Shown here: positions 1 to 6,006 of the stretch, piece after piece
Layout: the number at the start of each line of letters is the position of its first letter
Numbering within the stretch: the stretch's first letter is position 1
Assembly (NCBI GenBank): GCA_035629935.1
Contig: DASQLQ010000086.1
Span: 1 to 10,123 of the forward strand
Reading direction: 5' to 3'
DNA: 10,123 nt
Origin: DASQLQ01 sp035629935
Lineage (GTDB): Bacteria; Actinomycetota; CADDZG01; WHSQ01
Made by a program: the position numbers and the translations under genes
The notes under the pieces: generated by a model
What the model was told of the DNA's origin: nothing
What the model saw: the letters and a program-made list of their open reading frames with translations, nothing else
Database searches by the model: none

Positions 1-807
1 TAGATCCCTAGCGCGCTGCCAATGACCGAGGAGAGTCTTGGCCACAGCCTGTGCCCCTCGAGGATCGTTGTCACAGAAATAGATGTCCTCGTCGCCCCCG
101 TGCTGATCTTCGTCTTCCCTAACCAGTCGATCGATCAAGTCTTTCGTCTCTGAGAAGAGCAGTTTTGAAATCGCCTCGCGGAAAGAGACCTCTTTGCTAC
201 CCAACAAGGTTCCGGTGAAGTCAGCTTCCTTAGCGTGCCCACCGAGGCTCGTATCGTCGCGGCAAAGGACGGCAATATCGTTTGCACCGTCGTAGGAGAT
301 CGCTACATCCATCGATGCTCCCTCGCCGATCAGCGCGATCAGACGCTCAAGACCTTGCCGACTTACGTAAGCCGTTTCACCATGGTTGAAGATCCGGCGA
401 TCCGGGTTCATACGCGCGTAGATCGCAGGGATGGTCCCGTTGTCGTCCGCCCCCGTGCCCCACATCGTGGAACCGCCAAAGAAATGGACGGACTTGGCTG
501 ATGGATCGGTCGGGTCTGGGACATCGTCGACCCGGTCACCGTCGCCACCGACCGTTACGGTTTCTCCCTCGAATGGCATCCGCTTCCACTCAACGAAGGG
601 CTCGTAATCCAGTCGTCCTTGCGTTGTTGCGTACTCCTCCAGAACAAGAGTTGCGTACGCCTTGTCGGGATAGTTCGGCAAGGCGGCCCGGTGGTCCACC
701 CCCTCGTCATCCCAAATGTCCATCCGAAGGAGCACCGCGCTCGAGAGATTGATCGTTCCCAAAAGAAAGACGAAAACGATCACCCAGATAGATATCGTCT
801 TCAACAT
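1..807 (-). CDS. Membrane-anchored SGNH/GDSL hydrolase-like protein, second copy (3' end beyond left edge)
   Basis: Translating the minus strand from the ATG at 807 gives 269 residues that run off the left edge without a stop. Residues about 5-27 form one hydrophobic helix, probably an N-terminal membrane anchor with the catalytic domain outside. The SGNH block I appears as GGSTMWG at residues 111-117 (nucleophile Ser113), and block III as GAND at 174-177. The His-bearing block V would lie beyond the edge. The protein aligns collinearly with the neighbouring copy (complement 855-1991); over its residues 67-192 I count about 94 of 126 identical. An in-frame GTG at 825 is an alternative start. 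Neither start has a good Shine-Dalgarno, and the ATG keeps N-terminal length close to the paralogue. It is the last visible gene of the carbamoyltransferase operon. SGNH proteins in glycan loci remove or transfer O-acyl groups, but the substrate here is unknown. Confidence 0.88.
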   Translation of the reverse strand, partial: MLKTISIWVIVFVFLLGTINLSSAVLLRMDIWDDEGVDHRAALPNYPDKAYATLVLEEYATTQGRLDYEPFVEWKRMPFEGETVTVGGDGDRVDDVPDPTDPSAKSVHFFGGSTMWGTGADDNGTIPAIYARMNPDRRIFNHGETAYVSRQGLERLIALIGEGASMDVAISYDGANDIAVLCRDDTSLGGHAKEADFTGTLLGSKEVSFREAISKLLFSETKDLIDRLVREDEDQHGGDEDIYFCDNDPRGAQAVAKTLLGHWQRARDL

Positions 808-854
808 CCGACCGATTTCCGACACCCCCCGAAAAGTGACGATACTCCGCGTTT

Positions 855-1991
855 CTAGGGCTTAACGACTTTGTCTATCGCCGCGGCGATGATCTCGTTG
901 CCTTCGGAAGTGACGTGACAGAAGTCGATGTACAGCTGCTCGGAACCGTCGAAGGCATCGCTCATATCGAGCATCCAATCCTCCTTCGAGTCGGCTATCG
1001 CCTCCTGGAGGATCGGATAGACAACCTCGTACTGGGACGCGAGCTCCAGCTGCCAATTGTCCGTAGACAACTCGGGGAGGTGATCCAGGCGCGGAGAGCC
1101 CATATGCGCCACGGGTTGCAGGATCGCCCTGAACTCGATGCCTTCTGCTGCGGAGATGTCCCTCGCGTGTTGCCAGTTACTCAGCAGGGTCCGGGCAACG
1201 GCCTTTGTCCTTTCCGGATCGTCTTCGCAGGCGAAGTAATCGGGGGGAGGTGCATCTCCGGGCAGGGCATCCGCATCGTCGACGTCCGCGACCAATCTCT
1301 CGACCAACTGTTGCGTTCGAAGGAAGAGCAACCTCTTCGTCGCCCCCCATAGAGATAGATCCGAGGGCTCTTCCTCCAGGGCCTCGACGAGGTCCGGCTC
1401 CTCTGCGTGGCCGCCGACACTGATTCCGCGACGGCAGAGATTCGCTACGTCGTTCACCCCGTCGTAGGAGATCGCAACATCGATCGACTCACCTTCGTTC
1501 AGTAGACGGATCAGGTATTCCAATCCCTGCCGGCTGACGAAAGCACTCTCCGCGTGGTTCAAGACCCTTAGGTCCGGGTTCGACCGGGCAAATGAAGCGG
1601 GGATCGTTCCGTTGTCGTCGACTCCCGTACCCCACATCGTCGATCCTCCGAAGAAGTGGACGGACTTGGCTGCCGGATCGGTGGGATCCGGAAAGTGATC
1701 GACTCGGTCGCCGTCACTGCCAACGGTCACGGCTTCGCCATTGAAGGGCTTGCGCTTCCACTCGATAAAAGGGATGTAGTCCACCCGCTTCTGTGAGCTT
1801 GAAGTCTCCTCGAGTGCCTGCAGCGCGCGGTTGTGATCCTCGTAGTTCGGTAACGCTGCTCGGGGGTCCGGCCCCGTGTCTTCGCCCGGCCGAACGATGC
1901 GAAGGATCACCGCGCTGGCCAGGTTGATCGTCACCAACAAACAGATGAGGACGAGCAGCCTGATGGCTGTTGTTCTGAGGAAAGTCCTCAT
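855..1991 (-). CDS. Membrane-anchored SGNH/GDSL hydrolase-like protein, first copy (complete)
   Basis: This 378-residue protein has a basic N-terminus and one hydrophobic helix at about residues 10-30, so it is probably a membrane-anchored extracytoplasmic enzyme. All main SGNH landmarks are visible: GGSTMWG at 115-121 with nucleophile Ser117, GVND at 178-181 with Asn180, and the C-terminal DxxH pair Asp356/His359 followed by VTSEGN. The catalytic set therefore looks intact. The ATG at 1991 lies five bases after the carbamoyltransferase stop. A GAAGGG inside the end of that gene (complement 2001-2006) gives a nine-base Shine-Dalgarno spacing, so the start is well supported. An acidic, low-conservation stretch at about 197-255 differs most from the paralogue. 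Family enzymes are esterases, lipases or carbohydrate O-acyl hydrolases and transferases. The operon context suggests acyl editing of a glycan; this is inference. Confidence 0.9.
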   Translation of the reverse strand: MRTFLRTTAIRLLVLICLLVTINLASAVILRIVRPGEDTGPDPRAALPNYEDHNRALQALEETSSSQKRVDYIPFIEWKRKPFNGEAVTVGSDGDRVDHFPDPTDPAAKSVHFFGGSTMWGTGVDDNGTIPASFARSNPDLRVLNHAESAFVSRQGLEYLIRLLNEGESIDVAISYDGVNDVANLCRRGISVGGHAEEPDLVEALEEEPSDLSLWGATKRLLFLRTQQLVERLVADVDDADALPGDAPPPDYFACEDDPERTKAVARTLLSNWQHARDISAAEGIEFRAILQPVAHMGSPRLDHLPELSTDNWQLELASQYEVVYPILQEAIADSKEDWMLDMSDAFDGSEQLYIDFCHVTSEGNEIIAAAIDKVVKP

Positions 1992-1996
1992 AACAC

Positions 1997-3778
1997 TCAG
2001 CCCTTCGACAAGAGACAGTTCCCGATCGCCAATACGTCGAGATCGGTCTTACGGAAACATGCGAGAGCATCCTCAGGCGTGCACACGATCGGTTCTCCCC
2101 TGACGTTGAAGCTCGTGTTCACGAGAACCGGACAACCCGTTCTTTCCTTGAACAGCTCCAAAAGAGCGTGATACCTCGGATGGGTCTCCTTATGCACGGT
2201 TTGTATCCGCGCTGAGTTGTCGATATGAGTCACTGCCGGGATATCGGAGCGCGGCACGTTCAGCTTCTCGATCCCGAATAGGCCTTCCTCTTCTTCGGTC
2301 ATCTTCCGCAAGCGATTTCGAGCCACCTGTGCCACGAGCAGCATGTACGGGCTGTCTCCTTCGATCTCGAACCAGTCGCCGAGATCCTCGGCAAGGATCG
2401 AAGGAGCGAAGGGACGGAACGATTCGCGGAACTTGACCTTGAGGTTCAGGCGCGACTGCATCGTCGGGGAACGAGGATCGGCAAGGATCGAACGACCGCC
2501 CAAAGCCCTGGGCCCGAACTCCATCCGACCCTGGAACCAGCCCACCGCCTGGCCCGACGCGAGAGCGTCGACCGTTCGTTCGACCAACTCTTCGCCGGCC
2601 AGTGTCGTGAATGTGGCTCCCTCCGCAGTGAGGCGGTGCTCGATCTCTTCCTGGGGAAACTCCGGACCGAGATAGCTCCCCTGCATCGAGTCCCCGGGGC
2701 CGTTGACGACCCGGTCCTGACCTTTGAACTGGTGATAGGCAGCGAGCGCGGCGCCGAGAGCTCCTCCTGCGTCTCCGGCCGCCGGCTGGATCCAGATGCG
2801 TTTGAAGGCGCCATCGCGCAAGACCTTGCCGTTGGATACGCAATTAAGCGCGACTCCGCCGGCAAGGCATAGATCCGGTAAACCGGTTTCCGCTGCCAGG
2901 TGACGGCTCATGCGAAGCACGGCTTCGTCGGTGACAGCCTGGATCGAAGCGGCGAGATCCATATGACGCTGGGTCAGAAGACTCTCCGGTTCTCGGGGAG
3001 GCCCACCGAACAACTCGTCGAATCGCTCGTTGCTCATCTTGAGACCGGTGCAGTAATCGAAGTAGGAGAGATCCAGTTGGAACGAACCGTCCTGCTTGAG
3101 ATCGATCAGGTTGTCTTGGATCGTCTGCGCGTACTTGGGCTCGCCGTACGGGGCCAGCCCCATCACTTTGTACTCGCCCGAGTTGACCTTGAACCCCGTG
3201 TAGTACGTGAACGCCGAGTACAACAAACCCAACGAGTGAGGGAAGTGGATCTCTTTGAAGATCTCCAGATTGCTCCCCGAGCCCCGGCCGAACGTCGTGG
3301 TCGCCCATTCCCCGACTCCGTCCATCGTCAGCACGGCCGCTTCCTCGAAGGGGGATGGGAAGAAGGCACTGGCGGCGTGACTTTGATGGTGCTCGGTGAA
3401 CAACAAGCGACTCTGCCAATCGAAGTCGGGGTCGAAAGCCTCTAGCTCTTGGCGCAGCATCCGTTTCTGAAAGAGTTTCTCTTTGACCCAGATCGGGATG
3501 GCCACGTTGAACGACCGGAGACCCTTCGGCGCGAAAGCCAGATACGTCTCCAGCAGTCGCTCGAACTTGAGGAATGGCTTTTCGTAAAAGACGACGAAGT
3601 CCACGGCCCCCAGACCATCGACGTGCGAGAGGCAGTACTCGATCGCATTGCGCGGGAAGGTCGCGTCGTTCTTGACGCGCGTGAATCTTTCTTCCTGTGC
3701 GGCGGCAACGATCCTGCCGTCTTCAACTAGAACGGCAGCGCTGTCGTGATAGAAGGCCGAGACCCCAAGAACGAGCAA
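1997..3778 (-). CDS. O-carbamoyltransferase, NodU/CmcH/TobZ family
   Basis: The 593-residue protein has the usual full length of this family, whose members move a carbamoyl group from carbamoyl phosphate, via carbamoyl-AMP, to a hydroxyl on a sugar or natural product. The N-terminal Kae1-like domain (about 1-350) opens with VLGVSAFYHDSAA and has the metal-binding HHxxH at His130, His131 and His134, plus AGGVALN near 306-312. The C-terminal YrdC-like domain (about 370-593) has GRMEFGPRALGGRSI at about 416-430, FRPFAPSI at 454-461 and LVNTSFNVRGEP at 552-563. No catalytic element appears missing. The start is TTG, three bases after the stop of the DUF5989 gene, with no recognisable Shine-Dalgarno; this suggests translational coupling. 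The gene sits directly behind SxtJ- and SxtK-like genes, as in the sxtI-sxtJ-sxtK grouping of saxitoxin loci. Here the acceptor is more likely a polysaccharide or lipid-linked sugar; the exact acceptor cannot be read from sequence. Confidence 0.96.
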   Translation of the reverse strand: MLVLGVSAFYHDSAAVLVEDGRIVAAAQEERFTRVKNDATFPRNAIEYCLSHVDGLGAVDFVVFYEKPFLKFERLLETYLAFAPKGLRSFNVAIPIWVKEKLFQKRMLRQELEAFDPDFDWQSRLLFTEHHQSHAASAFFPSPFEEAAVLTMDGVGEWATTTFGRGSGSNLEIFKEIHFPHSLGLLYSAFTYYTGFKVNSGEYKVMGLAPYGEPKYAQTIQDNLIDLKQDGSFQLDLSYFDYCTGLKMSNERFDELFGGPPREPESLLTQRHMDLAASIQAVTDEAVLRMSRHLAAETGLPDLCLAGGVALNCVSNGKVLRDGAFKRIWIQPAAGDAGGALGAALAAYHQFKGQDRVVNGPGDSMQGSYLGPEFPQEEIEHRLTAEGATFTTLAGEELVERTVDALASGQAVGWFQGRMEFGPRALGGRSILADPRSPTMQSRLNLKVKFRESFRPFAPSILAEDLGDWFEIEGDSPYMLLVAQVARNRLRKMTEEEEGLFGIEKLNVPRSDIPAVTHIDNSARIQTVHKETHPRYHALLELFKERTGCPVLVNTSFNVRGEPIVCTPEDALACFRKTDLDVLAIGNCLLSKG

Positions 3779-3781
3779 GGG

Positions 3782-3931
3782 CTAGAAGATCGTGTAAAGG
3801 AAGGAAGCGAACGGCGACGTCTGCGCGATAACCACGAACCCTCCGATCAGGAGGATCACGAGGATCAGAGGCAAGAGCCAGTACTTCCTACGAGCCTTAG
3901 CGAACGCCCACAACTCCTTGAGCATGCCCAT
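3782..3931 (-). CDS. DUF5989 (SxtK-like) single-helix membrane protein
   Basis: This small ORF encodes 49 residues. It begins MGMLKELWAFAKARRKYW, continues into one strongly hydrophobic helix (about residues 18-37), then a short tail ending SFLYTIF. The layout of an amphipathic basic segment ending in a YW pair, one helix and a Y-T-x-F end is what I know of the DUF5989 family, which is usually encoded beside carbamoyltransferases. The same reading frame stays open upstream into the SxtJ gene, but only this part has family character. A second in-frame ATG at 3925 would give 47 residues and has a GAGA eight bases upstream; either start is possible. It lies 20 bases after the SxtJ stop and 3 bases before the carbamoyltransferase TTG. 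A role as membrane adaptor for the soluble carbamoyltransferase is inference; no activity is established. Confidence 0.88.
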   Translation of the reverse strand: MGMLKELWAFAKARRKYWLLPLILVILLIGGFVVIAQTSPFASFLYTIF

Positions 3932-3951
3932 GTCTCTAGCGTATGCCTCGC

Positions 3952-4383
3952 CTAGAACTGATTGATCATCCCTTCGGGATCGGGGCCGGGAGGGTCTCGC
4001 TCGATCCAGTAAGTGTTCGCATCCGAGCGCTTCCGCTTCAGCGGGTCCCTGCCGAACAGACGCATCACCAAGCCAACCGGGGTGATGACCACGAAGAAAA
4101 GCACGCCGATCACTACCGGGTTCACCACCTTCTGCACCAAAGCGGCAACTCTCATCCACACCCGATTCAGCGGCCCCAGCACCGACGGAACGACCAAAGC
4201 AAGCAATAAGAACGCTCCGCTGACACCCGCGGCCCACCACCTGATGTGTCCTTCGAGGAGCAGTGGGAGCAAAGCGATGATCGCAAAGACAACCGCGAAG
4301 CCAGCGCCGAACGCCCGGTTGGAAAGCTTGGGGGGCTCGTTCGCCCTGCCTAAGTCCTGGCTCATGTCGTCGAATAGTCCCAT
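3952..4383 (-). CDS. SxtJ family three-helix membrane protein
   Basis: The 143-residue product starts MGLFDDMSQDLG and has hydrophobic segments at about residues 25-43, 48-68 and 89-109. A cytoplasmic-looking C-terminus follows, with GRDPLKRK at 111-118, YWIERD at 125-130 and a final MINQF. The RDPL...YWxxR tail is characteristic of the SxtJ family, known from saxitoxin loci and from many polysaccharide loci next to carbamoyltransferases. I chose the ATG at 4383. The frame is open to a TTG at 4437, but those 18 extra residues contain no family character and would run into the divergent control region. The Shine-Dalgarno before the ATG is weak. This is the first gene of the minus-strand operon. 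Function is not established; partnership with the carbamoyltransferase and the DUF5989 protein is inferred from gene order. Confidence 0.88.
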   Translation of the reverse strand: MGLFDDMSQDLGRANEPPKLSNRAFGAGFAVVFAIIALLPLLLEGHIRWWAAGVSGAFLLLALVVPSVLGPLNRVWMRVAALVQKVVNPVVIGVLFFVVITPVGLVMRLFGRDPLKRKRSDANTYWIERDPPGPDPEGMINQF

Positions 4384-4439
4384 GGTGTACCGGCCGAAGG
4401 GAGCCGCAACGGGACAAATATGGCGATTGCCACACAAGT

Positions 4440-4459
4440 TACGTATAGCTACGTATAGC
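4440..4459. repeat. Perfect 10-base tandem duplication
   Basis: The decamer TACGTATAGC occurs twice in direct succession at 4440-4449 and 4450-4459, and one more matching T follows. Each unit contains the palindrome TACGTA. The unit length is close to one helical turn, so two protein molecules could bind on the same DNA face. With only two copies this may equally be a slippage duplication. It lies midway between the divergent starts, where an operator would be expected. Confidence 0.6.
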
Positions 4460-4469
4460 TCGCTAGTCC

Positions 4470-4508
4470 GCCCCCCGTCAGTCTGAAGCAGACAACGACC
4501 TGGGGGGC
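4470..4508 (+). promoter_or_regulatory. Potential hairpin covering the G-rich leader of the beta-helix gene
   Basis: GCCCCCC at 4470-4476 can pair with GGGGGGC at 4502-4508. Inside it, GTCTG at 4481-4485 can pair with CAGAC at 4489-4493 around a three-base loop. The outer right arm is the G-run just before the GTG start at 4512, so if transcribed the structure would hide the likely ribosome-binding stretch. This could tune translation. A terminator role is unlikely, since no T-run follows and no plus-strand gene lies just upstream. No folding energy was calculated. Confidence 0.35.
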
Positions 4509-4511
4509 TCC

Positions 4512-5954
4512 GTGCAAGGAAGAATCATCCGATTGATCGCAGCGGCCTGTGCGGCCGCAACCATCTCTGTGGCAGCGCCTTCGAGCGCCCTGGCCGTCGA
4601 CCTCGCTGTGGGCTGCGCCGGCAAGACACTCACGCCGGCAGACAACATCCAGACCGCGATCAACGCTGGGGGAGCGGGGGCCACCTTCTGCTTCGCACCC
4701 GGTACCTATCGCCTGCAGCGCCAGTTGTGGCCGCGGACGGATCAGACCTTCATCGGGGGGCCCGGGGTCCTGTTCAAAGGCTCCGAGGTTCTAACGTTCC
4801 AGCCGCAAGGAAACCTTTGGGTCTCTCCCGGGCACACTCAGTCCCCGGCCCCCACGACGAGCAAGTGCACCGCGGCCGCGGGGAACCTGTGCAATCTGCC
4901 CTTCCGCCTTTACGTGGACGGCAAGGCCCTCGCGCCGGTCGCGAGCCTGTCCGAGCTGAAGCCGGACACCTACTACTTCGATCTGGCGACCGACAACGTC
5001 TACGTAGGCAGTGACCCGTCGGGAAAGCTGGTTGAACTCGGCCTGGCTGCGTTGGGGATGTCGGGAACCATGAGCGGCGTGCCGGCACACGGGGTCGAGG
5101 TCAGTGACATCACCTGGGAACAGTTCGGCAACATGAACAATGGAGTCATCTCCACCTTCGCGGCGGAGAACTGGCTGATCGATGGGAACGAGGTCCGAAC
5201 GAGCCACGGGTGCGGAATATCCGGGGGGACGGGGGCGATCGTTCGCAACAACTTCGTGCATCACATGGGTCAGTACGGACTATGTGGGCAAGGCAAGAAC
5301 ATGGTCGTCGAGAACAACGAGATCTCCTACAACAACACCGACGGGTTCGACCCTCGATGGGATGCGGGCGGTACCAAGTGGGTGAACACAACCGGGCTCA
5401 CCGTTAAGAACAACTACAGCCACGACAACAAGGGGCCCGGGCTATGGACCGACGGCAACAACTTGACAACCCTCTACGAAGGTAACCGTGTCGAACGGAA
5501 CACCGAAGAGGGCATCTTCCACGAGATCAGCTACGACGCGATCATCCGCAACAACACCGTCCTGAACAACGGTCGCAACGTAGGTACGTGGGGTGCCGGA
5601 ATCATGGTGTCGTCCTCCCCCAATGTGCAGATCTACGGCAACACCGTGTCCGGGGCATGGAACGCTGTTTCTCTGGTTCAGGAGAACCGCGGCTCCGGAG
5701 CGTCGGGCCCTTACACGCTCAAGAACGTCACCGTTTCCGACAACATCCTGTCGATGCGCAAGGGGACGACCGGTGTGTTCGACAAGACGGGCACGAATGT
5801 CCCCTTCACATCCGGCACGATCAAGTTCGTGGCCAACACCTACAACCTTGCCGTAGGAGATGCCTGGTTCTCCTGGGCCGGACAGTCCCTGCCGAGGAAG
5901 TCGTGGCAGGTGCTGGGCATGGACAAAGCAGGGATCTTCACCCTTCTCAAGTGA
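4512..5954 (+). CDS. Secreted right-handed parallel beta-helix protein
   Basis: The 480-residue protein has a Sec signal peptide: Arg4 and Arg7, a hydrophobic core at about 8-22, and a likely cut after Ala26-Leu27-Ala28. The mature part opens with a pectate-lyase-like segment (ADNIQTAI... FAPGTY). It then shows repeated beta-helix rungs at about 195-415, rich in N-N-x-V/I/Y ladders, including an HH pair at 250-251 and GPGLWTDGNN at 308-317. Such proteins are often polysaccharide lyases, epimerases or hydrolases; which one applies cannot be told. Six cysteines (35, 60, 118, 127, 234, 258) remain after cleavage and could form disulfides. The GTG start is preferred because it supplies the basic n-region. 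A TTG at 4533 has a better AAGGAAG upstream but would lose both arginines. It leads the plus-strand group and probably acts on the glycan made by this locus. Confidence 0.9.
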   Translation: MQGRIIRLIAAACAAATISVAAPSSALAVDLAVGCAGKTLTPADNIQTAINAGGAGATFCFAPGTYRLQRQLWPRTDQTFIGGPGVLFKGSEVLTFQPQGNLWVSPGHTQSPAPTTSKCTAAAGNLCNLPFRLYVDGKALAPVASLSELKPDTYYFDLATDNVYVGSDPSGKLVELGLAALGMSGTMSGVPAHGVEVSDITWEQFGNMNNGVISTFAAENWLIDGNEVRTSHGCGISGGTGAIVRNNFVHHMGQYGLCGQGKNMVVENNEISYNNTDGFDPRWDAGGTKWVNTTGLTVKNNYSHDNKGPGLWTDGNNLTTLYEGNRVERNTEEGIFHEISYDAIIRNNTVLNNGRNVGTWGAGIMVSSSPNVQIYGNTVSGAWNAVSLVQENRGSGASGPYTLKNVTVSDNILSMRKGTTGVFDKTGTNVPFTSGTIKFVANTYNLAVGDAWFSWAGQSLPRKSWQVLGMDKAGIFTLLK

Positions 5955-5965
5955 TCTAGGGCGTG

Positions 5966-5995
5966 TGCCGCCCCCGCTGGTCTGACGCTGCGGCA
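5966..5995 (+). terminator. Weak stem-loop between beta-helix and fusion genes
   Basis: In the 52-base gap after the beta-helix stop, TGCCGC at 5966-5971 can pair with GCGGCA at 5990-5995 across an 18-base loop. The stem is only six base pairs and is followed by TCCTT, not a T-run. A partial terminator, an RNA-processing site or chance are all possible. It ends 11 bases before the GTG of the next gene. Confidence 0.25.
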
Positions 5996-6006
5996 TCCTT
6001 AGAGAT

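Larger units (their letters stand above)
4384..4511. promoter_or_regulatory. Divergent intergenic control region
   Basis: These 128 bases separate the SxtJ start (minus) from the beta-helix GTG start (plus), so promoters for both operons should lie here. The region is more AT-rich than its surroundings between about 4412 and 4460. I found no convincing sigma70 pair. On the plus strand TTGCCA at 4427-4432 is followed 17 bases later by TACGTA at 4450-4455, which matches a -10 poorly. On the minus strand TATACG occurs twice within the repeat (complement 4442-4447 and 4452-4457) without a good -35. It contains a tandem duplication and a possible hairpin, listed separately. Confidence 0.5.

Noticed and set aside
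235..858. Plus-strand ORFs at 235-501, 501-752 and 619-858
   Set aside because: They lie opposite the second SGNH gene, whose minus-strand translation aligns closely with its neighbour; the plus frames are compositional shadows.
855..3778. Reading the left operon as a saxitoxin biosynthesis cluster
   Set aside because: Only the carbamoyltransferase/SxtJ/SxtK-like trio is shared. No polyketide-type starter, amidinotransferase or oxygenase genes are visible, and such trios occur widely in polysaccharide loci.
3782..4435. A 217-residue minus-strand frame covering both the SxtJ and DUF5989 regions
   Set aside because: Only its last 49 residues have family character; the earlier part overlaps the SxtJ gene in another frame and is arginine-, glycine- and serine-rich low-complexity shadow sequence.
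4384..4437. N-terminal extension of the SxtJ gene to a TTG at 4437
   Set aside because: The added residues show no family resemblance, the ATG at 4383 gives the expected MGLFDD-type start, and the extension would take up the control region.
4440..4459. Start of a CRISPR or larger iterated repeat
   Set aside because: There are only two units, with no spacers and no further copies seen in the window.
4512..4595. Lipoprotein signal for the beta-helix protein using Cys13
   Set aside because: The residues before Cys13 are AAA, lacking the lipobox Leu/Val/Ile, and the hydrophobic stretch would be too short; ALA at 26-28 is a good signal peptidase I site.
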